Positions 1 through 12,585 of a stretch of 64,000 nt of DNA are shown here, one piece after another (within the stretch, counting starts at the first letter, position 1; each line of letters opens with the position of its first letter). Below the pieces are notes generated by a model. It worked only from the letters and a program-made list of their open reading frames with translations, was not told the origin of the DNA and searched no databases. The translations under genes were made by a program, and so were the position numbers. This DNA comes from Smallanthus sonchifolius (taxonomy: Eukaryota > Streptophyta > Magnoliopsida > Asterales > Asteraceae), in assembly GCA_023525975.1 (NCBI GenBank), contig CM042042.1, forward strand, positions 42,543,880 through 42,607,879. The letters are read 5' to 3'.

Positions 1-351
1 TCATTCGTGGTTTGAATATTATGTTTGTAATTGACAAAATTACAATAACATTCATTTATATTAATATTTGTTTTATACTCTTTCATCTTGATGGTAATGA
101 TGTATTCCACATATTAACCGGTGAGTGTTCGTCACCTACCGTCACCTACCGTGTGCACTTTGAATAGGTTTAGTTAAGCACTTTGAATAGGTTTAGTTAA
201 CAGGAAGAAATTCATTCATTAAAATTTAACTTTAACTTGTAATTTTTATAGTTGACAATCCGTTTTTAGTTTATTCGGATTACATATAATTCAAAGTTAT
301 AATTTTTTTTTTTCAATTTCTTATGCAGCAAAATATAAAGACATTAGAAAA
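1..351 (+). promoter_or_regulatory. 5' flank and leader of the FSH-type hydrolase gene
   Basis: This AT-rich stretch lies immediately upstream of the first coding exon. A T-rich tract followed by TTATGCAG ends at 328, just before the leader and the ATG at 352. It looks like a 3' splice site, so the coding exon may be preceded by an untranslated exon outside the window. A 27-bp segment around 150-200 is tandemly doubled. Most of this flank is repeated at about 35640-35929 in front of the duplicated exon 1, so it was part of the duplicated block. No TATA box or transcription start can be assigned with confidence. Confidence 0.4.
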
Positions 352-3300
352 ATGGAGATTCCAAAGAAGCCTAGATTTTTATGCTTTCATGGACATGCGT
401 CAAATGCTGCAAGACTTGAAGAACATTTCACTAATTGGCCAGATTATGTGCTCGAGAAGATGGATCTTGTATTCATCGACGGTCCATTCTCCGTAGATGA
501 TGAAAAATCAGAAGAAGAGCTTTTCGATTGGTTCACCATGGTAAGAAATAGATCTTTATATCCTCGATTATTATGGTAAAAAATAGATTTATCTAAAGTT
601 ACAATCCAAATCACTAAATACATGGTTCTTATGTGTATCCTTGATTCAAAATGGTCTTGCTAAACCATGTTTGATTCAAATGACTCAATAAGCAAATGAT
701 TATATTCAAACGATTTGATAATAAACTTAAAGTTTACAAGTCTTTAATCAACCAATGAATAAAGCACCACTAACCCTAATTTATTCCATCTAATGAGATA
801 AATTAGGAAACTAAATTAATATGAAAATAATTATAAATATTTCAAATAAATAAAGAGATAAAGCAATTTGGTAATTCTTCTTTACGTTTGTCATCATCAA
901 ATTTCAACCCGCAGCCGCCTGGCCCAATCACATGATCTCATGAGCCCAATTACACGAACACATTAATACCCGGATCAAAAGGCTCGCTAAAATCTAAGGC
1001 CCAATTAAGCCCATAGATACCCCTGCATCCCCACTTGAAAAAACACTCGACCTCGAGTCTTGCATACGACCCGATACCCGACCCACACATTCCTTAGTCC
1101 ATAACTAATTGACGTAACCCCAATAGCACTATTCCAATCCAAATCCAATGGCCCGAACCAAACGATCCAAACAACACAGTCTGTAGGACCAGCAACAACT
1201 CCTGACATAGTGCCACCGATTGTAGTGGCAACGACAGATAACCTATGCAAATAAATGATCAATATTTGACCAATATTCTTCTTAATATCAATGCCAAGCT
1301 CGAGTGACAACCACTGTGTAACAATCCCTAATTCTGCAAGACACTTCTTCTTCCGAAGATGAAGAATGCTCCTAGGGATTGCATGCAAAGGGAATATCCC
1401 TATTTCCAAATACACGAGTAAGAACAGACATTCCCATCCTTTGACTAGATAAGAAAACAAAACCACATGGTTGGAAACCCACGTCTCAAAGAAGAGTGGT
1501 TCACCCGACATGGAACAACAATTGTCTTGTTATTGAAGTTCCATCGTTCCAAGAATGATATTTCATTGCCTTCTCAACCACGGTCCTCATGTAGGTCAAA
1601 CCAACCCACACAAACCCAATGAAGAAGACGAGGGTTAACCTGATCATCTCCGACCCTGACCCCGAAGAACCCTTTATCTTTTACCAAAGGAACCCTAAGC
1701 AAACCCACAGTATGCCACCGCTGACCATCAACAACGGTACTAGGAATGGGGATACAAACGACGAACCACACTATGCGATGACCACACCACCACCGTCTCA
1801 TTTTCAGGGCTAGAGTTAACTAGGATCGAATAACCTTGCAGCCCTAACACCCACATACCAACCCCCATGAGGATGCAAGAGGAAAATATGAAATATAAAC
1901 GGAACAGGTGAAAGATTTATCTCCTCTGCTCCTTCAAAAACCCCAAACCTTGACCACCATCGAGGAACCTACGCCCAACATAGCACCCTAACGTTGTTTC
2001 TTCCATGCGAGCCATCTTCTGAAGAGTTCCAAGGTCGCTCTTGGTGTATGTTGTTCTTCTCCGTAAAACCCTTACCATCGTTACCGCCATCGTTCGTTTC
2101 AGTTACCCGATGAGAGGCTCCAAACCTTACCACTCGTGAGGGTGGGAGAAATTGTAGCGAAAAGATAGAGCACTCAGGTTAAATAATTGCCCAATAATGA
2201 TGTCTGAAAAGACCCTGGGTGCGTCACGACATGGCCACCCTCCTCCATAAAACTCGCTCCATCCGCTCGCTCCATTCGCTGTAGTCTTGTAACTCGGCGT
2301 ACCCGCTCCACTTCTGGACTCGCCTCGCTTCAATGAGCCCTCATACAACTCACATGGCCCACACAATTTAATTCTCTTTGATGTCCCCACCAGCAGGGCC
2401 AGTTTTAAAACCCTAAGCCCATATGGATGTTGAACAACAATCTTACCCAAACTTGGGCCGGCAACAAATTCTCATGTTAACTCTTGTGTTTTCTAGTCCG
2501 AATTTAACTCCCTGTTCCCATGTTGAACCCCGTGTGTGAATACCTACAATACCCCTTGTCTTTCCTTGCTATTAACAATAGTCGTTGTTTGTTCGTCCTG
2601 GAATGTGTCACCGACTCTAGCAGCTATGCAAGGAGCCTTGGTGACCCCCTGAGTCATTGACTTTCCTTCGAGAACCCTGACATCCTTGATCTAACCCTTA
2701 TTGGACCTAGAGTCGATACTACCTCCCTGCAACAGTTCACTCTCCTAAGATTTAGCCCCATTTAAGGCTTTCTAATCCACCCAAACTCTTCTTTACTTAC
2801 CTCTTCAACCTAGAAAATATCGAAGCGTGGAGGCGATGGATACATGACGTTACCCGCTTCAAGATGCTCTTCCTTCCCATGGTCCTCATCTCGGATGGCT
2901 GAACCTGGTTTGGTTTCTTAAACCTTGCAACCTTGTGATTGAAACACAACTTGAGCATTGGTTTGCTTGACAAATATGTGGTTTAGAAGATTTTCCCTTT
3001 CACAAGCCATTTGAAACAACTAAAGCTCTTATAGTACTTGATGCGAACATATGCCTGATTCAAATAACTCAATAAGCAAATGATTATATTGAAACGTTTC
3101 AAACCGAAATGATTTGATAATAAGCGTAAAGCTTACAAGTCTTTAATCAAAATAATCAACCTTCAGATAAAGCACCACTAACCCTAATTTATTCCATCTA
3201 ATGAGATAAACTAGAAAACTAAATCAACACAAAAAATAATAATAACTATTTCAAATAAATAATGAGATAAAAGATTTTGTTAATTCTTCTATACGCTTAT

Positions 3301-5664
3301 CATCTTCAAATATCAATCTCCAACCGCCGGTCTAGATGGTCTTCCTCCATGAGCCCAATGTGTCCCCCCTGAGCCCAATCACACGAACACGTCAATACCC
3401 GATCAAAAGGCTCGCTAAACTCCAAGGCCACAATAAGCCCATAGATGATATCGCGTCATGTTTATTTATAGCTAATTGTGACACTAAAGTTGTAATAATA
3501 ATGTCAGTTAAAACATGGAAAATATGCTCTTATCATATCTAACTTATTATGCTATTTTTTTTATGAAAACAACCGAATATTAGAAAATTAGTGAATAAGG
3601 AACCAAATCTTATCCTTCTGTATGCTTTGAATCATACGGCTCTAGTTGAAGTTATGGACGCTCGTGGGTTGAGGTAGAAGAGAGAGGTGGCAGACGTGGA
3701 GGAGAAAGGGAGCGGTTTCCAAGGCTGAAGTTCTTCACCCACAAAAGATTCTACGTCTCTGTTTCGTAACGACTACACCATATAAACAAAATTCGACTAC
3801 GCCTCTATTCCCTTGTGAATTATCCATCTAACACCCGGTACCCGGTCGTCGACCACCACTCGACTTCACTCATCATTGGAGATCGCCTAGAGGGTAAAAT
3901 CAAGACATGACTGTATAATCTCCACTCATCGTCAACGAGGAGGGGTGGTTACGGAACTGTGGTCAACGAGGATAAAGGGGTTGGGGTTAACATTTTTTAA
4001 ATACAAGGATATATTGGTCATTTTTAATCAATTTAACACAAAAAATAAATAATCATTCACTTTGGGAACATTAATGTTACTCCTCTATAAATAAGGTGAG
4101 AACCAGAAGTGTAATTTTTTCAAACCTAGGTACCAAGTCCATAATATGGACATACCACAAGGACCGCTCATGTAATTAATTCATAATATGGACATACCAG
4201 AAGGACTGCTCATGTAATTAATTCATAAAATGATTTAGTTTAATGTATAAAACATGATGCTCGCTTATCTTTTAAATTTTAGAATACAATACCTAATTAA
4301 TTCAAGTTTTGAAAATGTTGTTTTCCTTAAAAAAAATAAAAAATAAATAAACTAGGCAAGCAACTGGTTGAACTTCTAATACAATCCATTTAATTAAACA
4401 TGTTCATAAGTCACAAAACTGAGCTGTGCCCGTTTAAACTAAACCCAAACCCACAAATTTTATGTTAGCTTGTGTCATATTTTTATATTGAATTTCACAC
4501 CACTACTTGTTACTAGGTGTTTATTTCTAACACTACTTGTTACTAGGTATTTATTTCTAACTCTTATTGCTGAGCTTTTATGGTATAAAAAGAGAGAGAT
4601 TCAAGAAATTCACATAGGCTGGGGTATAAATACTAAGTGGTTTTAATAAAAGTGTGGATCCATAATTAAATTAACACGTGATTTAAGAGCAATTCATATG
4701 AGAATTAGACCGAGTTGCAATCCACATGTGAGTATAAAAAAACATAGCTAGATTCTTACTGTATATAAGTTTATTTACAAGTGAATTAACAGTGGTTCAC
4801 ATGTGAACTAATATTAATCCGAAATTACAAATTCACAATATAAATTTATACCAGAAATTACATCAAGTTTCAATCTGATGCAAATGTATAAAATCACATA
4901 TGAATAAAAGTATACCATGTGTTGTGTACTTAAAGATATACAAATATTTATTTTTATGGTATAATTTGTTTAGTTTAGTTATTAAATATGATTAAGATAT
5001 GTTAGTTTAAAAAATATATTAGTTAGATGTTTAAAGTTTGTGTGTGTCTGGGAGGTTTGGGTGGCTAGACGCATAGCAAAGACAAGAAAATAAATCAAGT
5101 GTACTAAATTACCCTTGAAGCATTAAACTAATTTATTTATAATTTGCATTTGGTATTTTATGAATAATGATATAATTAAGTTATCACTTTAACTTTAAGG
5201 AGAACAACACATACCCAAACTTTGACGAGGGCATAGCATACATAGAAGATCGTATGATAGAGCTTGGACCATTTGATGGCGTGCTTGGTTTTTCTCAGGT
5301 AAAACTCATCCATGATTATCTAAAACAATACACATATGCATATGTGAAATTTTAAATGTGAAAAAAAAAATTTTTAGAGTTTAGATCAATTAATTCTATT
5401 GATACATATATATGGGAGGGTTCAATGGGGAACCCTAAGCCCTTTCTTATTTAACACCGCCGGTCCGATTGTGCACCTTAAGCCCTTTCTCATTTAACAG
5501 GCCGGTTCTGGTGGTCCGCGATTGAACCGGTTGACCGGAGGGTTGCTACAAAATAAATTTAGCAGCTTTTACATGACTCACTGTCTCTTAATATTTTATT
5601 CTTTTTTTATTTTTATATTATTTAAATTTTTTATGATAAAACTCTTATATAAAATACTTAGTTG

Positions 5665-5715
<51 letters not shown>

Positions 5716-8700
5716 TTGTCACCCGGTTCTTTAGTCTGGTCTGACGAGTGAATTTAGTCTCGTCCGACGAGTGAACTCTATTCCTTTTTGGTCAGAAAAA
5801 TATTTTGACAATGCATAATGAACTAGGTAAATATTTTTCCTTTGTAATCATTTAAAATAGAGAAACTATTCTTCGTTTTTCTTTTTCTTTTTTTTGCTAC
5901 ATAAACAGGGAGCTCTCGTAGCGGGTGTATTACCAGGAATGCAACAACAAGTAAGTGATTATAGTTTAAATTATGCGCTAACTAGTGTATTCTAACCTAA
6001 ATCAACATTGTATTTTGTTATTGTTACAGGGCATATGTCTCACGAATGTTGGGAAAATTGAATATGCTATTATAATATCAGGAGGCCAATTTGGAGGAAG
6101 AACATTTCCTGCCCCAGAGCTCGCCGAAACTGCATTTTCTTCTCCGATAAATATTCCGTCGCTTCATATTTTCGGTAAAAATAATAATTACTTAAAACTA
6201 TAAAGAAACTTACTTGGTCATGCATCCAAGTAACCGTTTGTGTCCTAAATTTGAAACAAAAATAAAATATTAACACATAAACAGAGTCGGTTCAACTGTT
6301 TTGGTAGCCCCAAACGAACTAAAAATCCGGTGCCCTTTCTAAACGCCATGTTATAAACTTCCTCTTTTATTCGTGCTTGAGACCGGCAAAAATAAACTAA
6401 AAACTTTATAGTTGGAGAGTTAAAGAAAAGTTTTTATAAACATTTTGTATGTGTATAAATGCGCTGCCAAAGTTCTTGTAGAATTCTTAAAAAAAAATGT
6501 GTTCTTATTCATGATTTTCTATTGCAAATGTATCCAAAATCATATAAATATATATACAAACACAAATCAAATTAAAAATTTTCAGAAATTCACAAAACTC
6601 TAAACACATGTAAACAAATCAAACCAAAAGATTTCTACAAATACACAAGTTTCTACACAAATCAAACATAAAGATTTCTAAAATAGCTGTTTGTACAGTG
6701 AAGTTTCCCTTCTTGGTGACACAATCAAGTTGCTCTAAAATTATCCCAACCACTTAATAACTCAACAAAACAAAAGAATGTGTTTGCTACCTGCATAAGT
6801 TTATATTCAGATTCTAATTAAATCACAATTATCTTATTCTAACCAATTAGTTAAATAACTAAATTAATCAAATAACCAAATAAGCAAATTAAAAGTTTAA
6901 AATGTGTACCTGTGGCAGATTTGGTTTATGCAGTCATGCCTTTAACCAAAACCCAAGAGCAGAATTGTATTTGTTCACAGATTTGAGGAAACCAAAGAGC
7001 TTAATTGCAGTAGCAAGTTTTGGTTTGCAGTTGCAACTGCAGAAACCTAACAACAAATACATAAATAAACTGAGTTGATAAAAAGATGTTAGAGCAAATT
7101 AGAAATTACGTCGTTTAAGTATTACACAAATTTCAGAATACGTGATTTAACTAAGGAAATTATAGAAATCGTCATTTATGTTTAAAAAATCTTGCATGTT
7201 ATGTCATTTAGACTAACGGACGTTAATTTATCCAATCAATGTGGCCACGTGTCACGCACATGAGGGTAAATTGGTCTTCTCACATTTACAGAGACTATTC
7301 GTGTAATTAAATGGGGTGAGGATTTTATAAAATTAGGGTTTTAATTTTCGTTTTGTGGGTAAAAAGACCAAAACGCCCTCACATGCAAGGCATGTGACCA
7401 GACTTAACAGTGAAATTTAACGGTCGTTAGGCCAAAAGATGTAACGTACAAGGTTTTTAAAAAAATAAAGGACGTTTTTTGTAATTTACTTAGTTAAATG
7501 ACGTATTCTAAAATTTGAGTAATAAATAAAGGACGTAATTTGTAATTTGGTCAAGATGTTAAGAAAGAAAACCCTTTAGTAAATAAATTTAACTAGAAAA
7601 TTAGCCCCGCGCTCCGCGGCGGCAAGGGGCGGACATTAAACGGTTGAAGCGGTGAAATTAACGTGGATAAACACAAAAAGAAACGTGATTAAGTACATAG
7701 AATAAACGTATGAAGTTATATCGACTCGGATGTGGAGATCGAAATATAGATAAAAGATAGTTATATAACGGAACCAATTGTTTTTAGTCGGTGTCATTCT
7801 TATTCTTCACGGTACCATCACATTACCGTTGGTCGATATAACCCATGACACCTAAAAAATACCCCACACTGAATACGACTCCGTTTTTAATGAAATTAAT
7901 ATCGGAACGTCAAAAAAAAAATTAATTAATGAACATAAGTTATTAGGAAAAATCATATTATATATATACCACAAAGGGGGTAAACGCGAACCTTTAAAAA
8001 CTTGAGGAGTTAAAGTTCCAGTTTACAAAGTTAAAAATAATATAAACGTTTAAAAGAAAATATATCATATTAAGCTTAAAATCTTTTAAAATATGATAAT
8101 AATTTAGAATATGATGATGTATGTACATTTATTTAAAAATCAAAATTTTTAAAAGGGTTGTATATTTTGAAGGGCTCAAGCTTTCATGTGTGATATATTA
8201 AAACATTCCTCAAATAAACTAACAAACTCTAGTAAAATAAATTCGATTATGCATATAAATTAACATATATTTTTCAAACTCCTTCAACTATACACTATTT
8301 AGTTTATCGTTGAGTCTTAAAATCAGTTGCGAAGGGTGTTATGCATGACTTTTTCAACAAATCTTAAATTAAGATTTCCACCGAAAGACGAAATATGTTA
8401 AATCTATTTATTTGTAACACCTAATATCACACACAAATTTGCATGTCTCTAGTGTCATCTTAAGTTCATTTTGAGAAAAGAAAGTGTATTTAAGCTTTAC
8501 CGAGATGAAATAACAAAATAACTGACTTAACGACGTTAGTCTTATTTGTCGTCAAGTTCGCTTTTAGTATAAAGACATGTAATAGTTTCTCGTGAATAGG
8601 TGAACGTGACAAGGCAAGGCTAAATGCGCTAGAACTCGTGGAAGCATATGTTGATCCTCTGGTGATATACCACAATGGTCATCATGAAGTGCCAAAATTA

Positions 8701-9964
8701 GGTATTTTTTAATTTTTCATTCTGCTCCCATTTCATAATAATTAGAACTAGAATGAATGAATCATTTGTTTAAAATTTTTATTCTATAAAAGTCATATAG
8801 TAAATTGCAAATAGACCTTCATAATTATAATTGTTAGATAATAGTGGGAATTAAGGAGGGTTAAGAGGATTCATCAACCCCGTCAACTAATATCATCAAA
8901 ATTTACCATGCGAATATGTTAGGCTCTTAAAAAAAAACGTGTTTTGGACTCTCTGAATTCCCATCGACTAAAACAATATGTTTTTTTTTCCTTCTAAAAG
9001 AAGCATGAATTTTGAATAATGAAAAGGTGATTTTTAGATTAAAATATGCATTTTTAAGCTATATATATTAGAAACATCAATTTCGGAGACTAACTTTTTA
9101 AGAGAAATAAGTAAGTATTTTAATGAGTTTTCCTATAACATGTAGAAGGAATTATATGTCGACCTACAACAAATAGGTTCTGCTTCCATCACTTATTATG
9201 CTACATAACAAAAAAGGTAACGTATAAGAAAGTAATGAATAATAACCTTAGGGTCGGTCTACAAAGATGAAGGGTTATGCTTATTTTTTTAGATTTTTCA
9301 ATTTTAGTTTTTAGTATATGTATGTTCATAATTAGTTTCTTGAAAAACAAGAATGGGGTTAGCCTAGTGGTACGCGCCCCACCTCCCTACCCGCGTTACC
9401 CGAGTGCTAATCCCATCCACCCTTGCATTTCCGGTTTGATGACGTCAGCGCTGCACTATGCTGACGTTGTAATTTAAGTAAATATACTTTTTTATTTTAT
9501 AATTAATTTTTTATATATTTTAAATCTTTATACTTACTTTTCTACTATAGTTTTTAAAATGTTATGTTTATTTAAGTTTCAAGTTTGTCGTTGCAACGTT
9601 TTTATTTTTATCTATATTGCTAAATTTCAAGTGTACGGTTGAACCTTTATTTGATTTTTTTTGTATTTTTTAACTTTTGTTTGTTTTTCTTAACTTCTTT
9701 TTTATCTTTTCTTTTGTGTTCTCCTCGCCGCGATAATGTTATTTTTTATATTGCGTCTACATTTCCATTTAAATTTTGTTAAACTTTGTCCCAACCCTAC
9801 AACGGAGTGGGTGTAATCCACTAGTTATATATAGATTATGTAAGATGAAATCATTATTAAACAAAGGTATTTTCTTGTTCCTTGTAGATGAAGAAGGATT
9901 GAAGATCATGTTTGAGTTCCTTGGGAAAATTAATGCAGTCGTTGATGAAGCGGTTCTCTTCTAA
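352..9964 (+). CDS. FSH-family serine hydrolase (alpha/beta hydrolase, OVCA2-like), complete, six exons
   Basis: Exons are 352-540, 5200-5298, 5909-5950, 6030-6174, 8600-8701 and 9888-9964. All introns are GT-AG, and the exons join without frame loss to 217 codons plus TAA. Seen in the protein: N-terminal FLCFHGHASNA, then the nucleophile elbow G-F-S-Q-G split across exons 2/3 (Ser95), G-E-R-D (Asp162) and H-H-E-V-P (His187). This is the Ser/Asp/His order of the FSH1/OVCA2 family, and the length is typical of the plant members. The family consists of small soluble esterases; the physiological substrate is unknown. There is no signal peptide or membrane segment. The ATG at 352 is chosen because it directly precedes the conserved start of the fold. 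Introns 1, 4 and 5 are enlarged by transposable elements (4.66, 2.43 and 1.19 kb). No disabling mutation is seen, so the gene may be functional. Exon joining is inferred, not confirmed by RNA. Confidence 0.88.
668..3442. mobile_element. LTR-like element in intron 1, unclassified
   Basis: Two direct repeats of about 350-395 bp (about 668-1018 and 3054-3450) share long blocks, including 'cactaaccctaatttattcc' and the shared end 'agcccatagat'. They flank about 2 kb of non-repeated sequence. This is the layout of an LTR retrotransposon or TRIM/LARD. I could not find a clean target duplication or a primer-binding site. The interior gives only unconvincing minus-strand ORFs (e.g. 1005-1511) with no recognised domain. 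The same left repeat and part of the interior occur in the duplicate at 36210-37114 and 55772-56445, so the insertion is older than the duplication. Confidence 0.45.
3443..5199. other. Remainder of intron 1: AT-rich, with short tandem repeats
   Basis: No coding potential is visible. A 42-bp unit containing 'ataatatggacatacca' is doubled at 4141-4226, and a unit of about 31 bp with 'ctacttgttactagg' is doubled at about 4500-4560. The segment ends with the acceptor of exon 2. Confidence 0.5.
5299..5908. repeat. Intron 2, with a (TA)n(CA)n microsatellite at 5665-5714
   Basis: About 40 bases of alternating AT run into AC repeats. Upstream, at about 5430-5510, a 'taagccctttct..atttaaca' segment is present twice. 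No gene is seen in this intron besides the splice signals. Confidence 0.7.
7092..7552. mobile_element. MULE-type MITE in intron 4
   Basis: The left end (GAGCAAATTAGAAATTACGTC) and the reverse complement of the right end (GACCAAATTACAAATTACGTC) match closely. The inverted homology continues inward for more than 100 bp through 'atacgt.atttaacta'. The element is flanked by a perfect 9-bp direct duplication AAGATGTTA (7083-7091 and 7553-7561), the size made by Mutator-like transposases. It has no coding capacity, so it is a non-autonomous foldback or MITE-like derivative. It lies in intron 4 of the hydrolase gene. Confidence 0.8.
7591..7640 (-). mobile_element. Helitron-like 3' end (minus strand) in intron 4
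   Basis: Read on the minus strand this ends with a GC-rich hairpin (CCGCG-gag-CGCGG), a short AT linker, then CTAG (7593-7596) followed by T. That is the classical Helitron 3' terminus, with insertion next to T. The other end would lie to the right, within 7640-8599, but I could not identify it. No Rep/helicase coding sequence is seen. Confidence 0.5.
7641..8599. other. Rest of intron 4, probably Helitron body
   Basis: AT-rich sequence with no recognisable coding region. The minus-strand ORF at 8490-8675 is chance and overlaps exon 5. Confidence 0.3.
9355..9460 (+). mobile_element. Possible tRNA-derived SINE fragment in intron 5
   Basis: 'gggttagcctagtggtacg' resembles a tRNA-type box A, followed about 50 bp later by a degenerate box-B-like 'cgagtgctaatccc'. 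An inverted 'tgacgtcagc / gctgacgt' pair follows. The body is short and no target duplication was found. Confidence 0.3.
9785..9824 (+). mobile_element. Possible Helitron-like 3' end in intron 5
   Basis: A weak stem (cccaacc..gtggg) is followed by an AT linker and CTAG at 9820-9823, then T. It lies 64 bp before exon 6. The 5' end was not identified. Confidence 0.35.
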
Positions 9965-10504
9965 CAATGCTAATAAGTTTGTATGTGATAGTAAGCATAT
10001 ATGGGAAACTTTAACCTTACTATTTGGGAGGGATAAACGTTGGATTTCGAACGTAACGCTTGGATTTGTATTCTTGGTTGCCTATTCACTTATCGCACGC
10101 TACTTTCTTTGACTCCATTGGTGATTGGATTGTGAAACTTATGGTTATGTGATTTTAGTCGGTTTGTTGTCAAGAACTTATGGTGTGTTTGATTGCAAAT
10201 TAATATTGGTTTTGAATCTGAATTTTGTGGTCTGATTGATCTCTCTGTGAAATTATGTATGTTAGGTTCAAGCTGTTTTATCCTTAGGTTATATAGTTGA
10301 CCATTATTCCAAGGCTTGACACATTAATCGGTAATCGATAATTCGGTAAAAAAACTGGTAAAACTTGTGAGCTACCTAGGGAATAGATCTGAATAAAAAG
10401 GTCTAGGGACTTGTGAGGATTTTTTGTGTTAATCTGGGCATTGGTTTTAAAACGCTAGGGTGCTTACATATCCAGATCTGATATAGAAATTCTAAGTCAT
10501 ATGG
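9965..10504. other. 3' flank of the hydrolase gene
   Basis: Contains the 3' UTR (end not determinable) and unremarkable AT-rich sequence up to the first recognisable Athila LTR homology. No gene is seen. Confidence 0.4.
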
Positions 10505-11099
10505 AATTGATAATAAAACTTGCTTCACTTGATTAAGGTAGTAGTGTGTGTTCTAGCACTTCACACACTATTTGATCTTAATAATAAATCTTAAAACTGT
10601 TTTATAAGTTCGCAACTCATTCTGTCATTCCATCTTAGAGGAGTCTAGACTATCTCTTAATTTGATTTTCACTAAGCTTTCCAACATTGTCATTAGTTAT
10701 CCCGAACAGTCTCTTTTTCATTGGTTAAATATTGATAGAGGATTTAGTAGGAGCTAGTGTGTCCATGGATTGATATCCGGTTTTACCATTCTACTATACT
10801 GCGATGTGATAGGTATACTTGTCTATACGTGTGTAGTTTGGTTCTTTGGTGATTACCATTTAAAACAAAAACATGTGCACGAAAATTCCTAAATATTTTA
10901 TGTTACGAATTGCACACATCAAGTTTTTGGTACCATTTTCGGGGAAACGGTGATTCAGAATAAGATCCAAGTTAGTAGTTTGATCATTTTCTTTATTGTT
11001 TGTAGTCATAGTGCCTTTGTCCATACATGTTAACTATGCCTTTAGGATAGTTGGTTTAGTGCCTATTAGGTTATTTAAGCGGCAACATATCAATAAGAA

Positions 11100-11562
11100 G
11101 AAGCAACGGTAGATCAAATTGAAACGACAATAGTCGATTATACAAAGCCATCACTACAAGGAGCACGTCCTAGCATTGCAAGACTAACGGTGGAAGCAAC
11201 TCACTTTACGATTCCAACCCAAATAATCTGGATGATTCAAAACGCATGCCACGGTCTTTCATATGAAGACCCCAATGCTCTTGTGCATACTTCCTAGAAG
11301 TATGTGACACGTTCAAGAGAGAGAATGTTTCAGAGGACGCGGTAAAACTCAGACTATTCCCATTTTCACTTAAGGGTAACCCAAAGCTTGGCAAAGCTGA
11401 GTCCATCACTACATGAGCTATCACGGTTGATAAGTTTCTACCTAAGTACTTCCCTCCATCGAGAACCATTCAGTTGAGAAATAAGATTCATGCATTTATG
11501 TAAGATGATGGGGAAACCCGACGTGAAGCATGGGAGAGGTTTTAGAAACACTAAGAAGATGT
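11100..11562 (+). pseudogene. Athila gag fragment (N-terminal part), broken
   Basis: In shifting frames the translation shows gag blocks typical of Athila: a TVEA..HFTIP block, an EDPNA block, then FLEVCDTF and LRLFPFSLKG. A one-base loss just before 'ttcctagaagtatgtgac' puts the EDPNA and FLEVCDTF blocks out of frame, and further stops follow. The fragment is cut by insertion of element A. It was a structural capsid gene; it is not functional now. Confidence 0.7.
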
Positions 11563-12078
11563 TGTAACATCCCGAGTTTTAGAGCACGAGAGAATTCACG
11601 AGGAATTAAAACTTAAATAAAAAGAAAGGAATCGGGCTTGGGCCGGGGTGTATGGGCCGAAAGGGGCAAGGGTCGGGCCCTTATGAGTCTCAAGACCAGC
11701 CCCAACCCTCATTTGCAACACCATTTTCGGAATTCTAGAGAGAGAAAGCGAGAGAGAGCTTAGAGAGAGAAAGTCCCGGTTTTCGGAGTGAGCTTCAAGG
11801 ATCGTTAGCAAGAGTCTCGTGAGTGTTTATCAACGAAAAGGAAGCGTTTACAGGTAACCGATTCTCCTAGATCTGAGTTTTTCTTCATTTTGGGGTTTTT
11901 CGGGTTTTGAGTAAAAAGATGGTGTTTTTGCGGATGAAACTGAAAGAAAAGTAAAGATTTGAGTTCTTAAACGAAAAACAAACGTTTTGAATGTAAAAAA
12001 AGTCCGGATCTTGACAAGGTCGGACCTGCATGCGAAAGTTAGGGTTTTTCACGGGGAAGAAGGCTGGTCTGCGCAGGT

Positions 12079-12335
12079 CGAAACTAGAAGTTTCGATAGG
12101 TCTGGGACATGTATCGAAACTAGGTAGTTTCGATAGTCAGCATGTATCGAAACTAAGTTTCGATAGTCAGCGTGTATCGAAACTAGAAGTTTCGATAGGT
12201 CTGGGACATGTATCGAAACTAGTAGTTTCGATAGTCAACCTGTATCGAAACTAGGTAGTTTCGATAGTCAGCATGTATCGAAACTAGGAGTTTCGATAGG
12301 TCTGCAGGTATCGAAACTAGGAAGTTTCGAAGAGC
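12079..12335. repeat. Palindrome array ATCGAAACTA/TAGTTTCGAT, 8 units (5' LTR of A)
   Basis: Eight imperfect inverted repeats with constant arms (TCGAAACT / AGTTTCGA) and variable centres (0-3 bases), separated by 'aggtctgggacatgt' or 'agtcagcatgt' spacers. The exact copy in the 3' LTR is at 15942-16198. The same palindrome occurs in elements F and M. Confidence 0.9.
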
Positions 12336-12585
12336 CTTAAGTTCAGAAATAGTGAAACAGTTCAGTGTCGAGTTAAGTCTAATACGTGTCGAATTGTTAT
12401 GATTGTTTAGATTGAGTGAGATCCGGTAGATCATACCAGCTAAGATACCAGGTGAGTTCTAATCCCCTTTTTGCCTTCTTTAGGGGTGGTGTGCATACTT
12501 AGTGTAAAGTGTTTATTATATTTTATATATTATAAACTGAAGAGAAAAGCTATGTTTTAGTGAAAGGTTTAAAAGAGGCAAAAGT

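Noticed and set aside
1005..1511. 168-codon minus-strand ORF as a gene
   Set aside because: No recognisable domain. The corresponding stretch of the duplicate is frame-shifted, and the ORF lies in an intronic repeat.
9355..9460. A tRNA gene
   Set aside because: The box-A-like part is present but no cloverleaf can be folded and box B is degenerate. A SINE fragment is the better reading.
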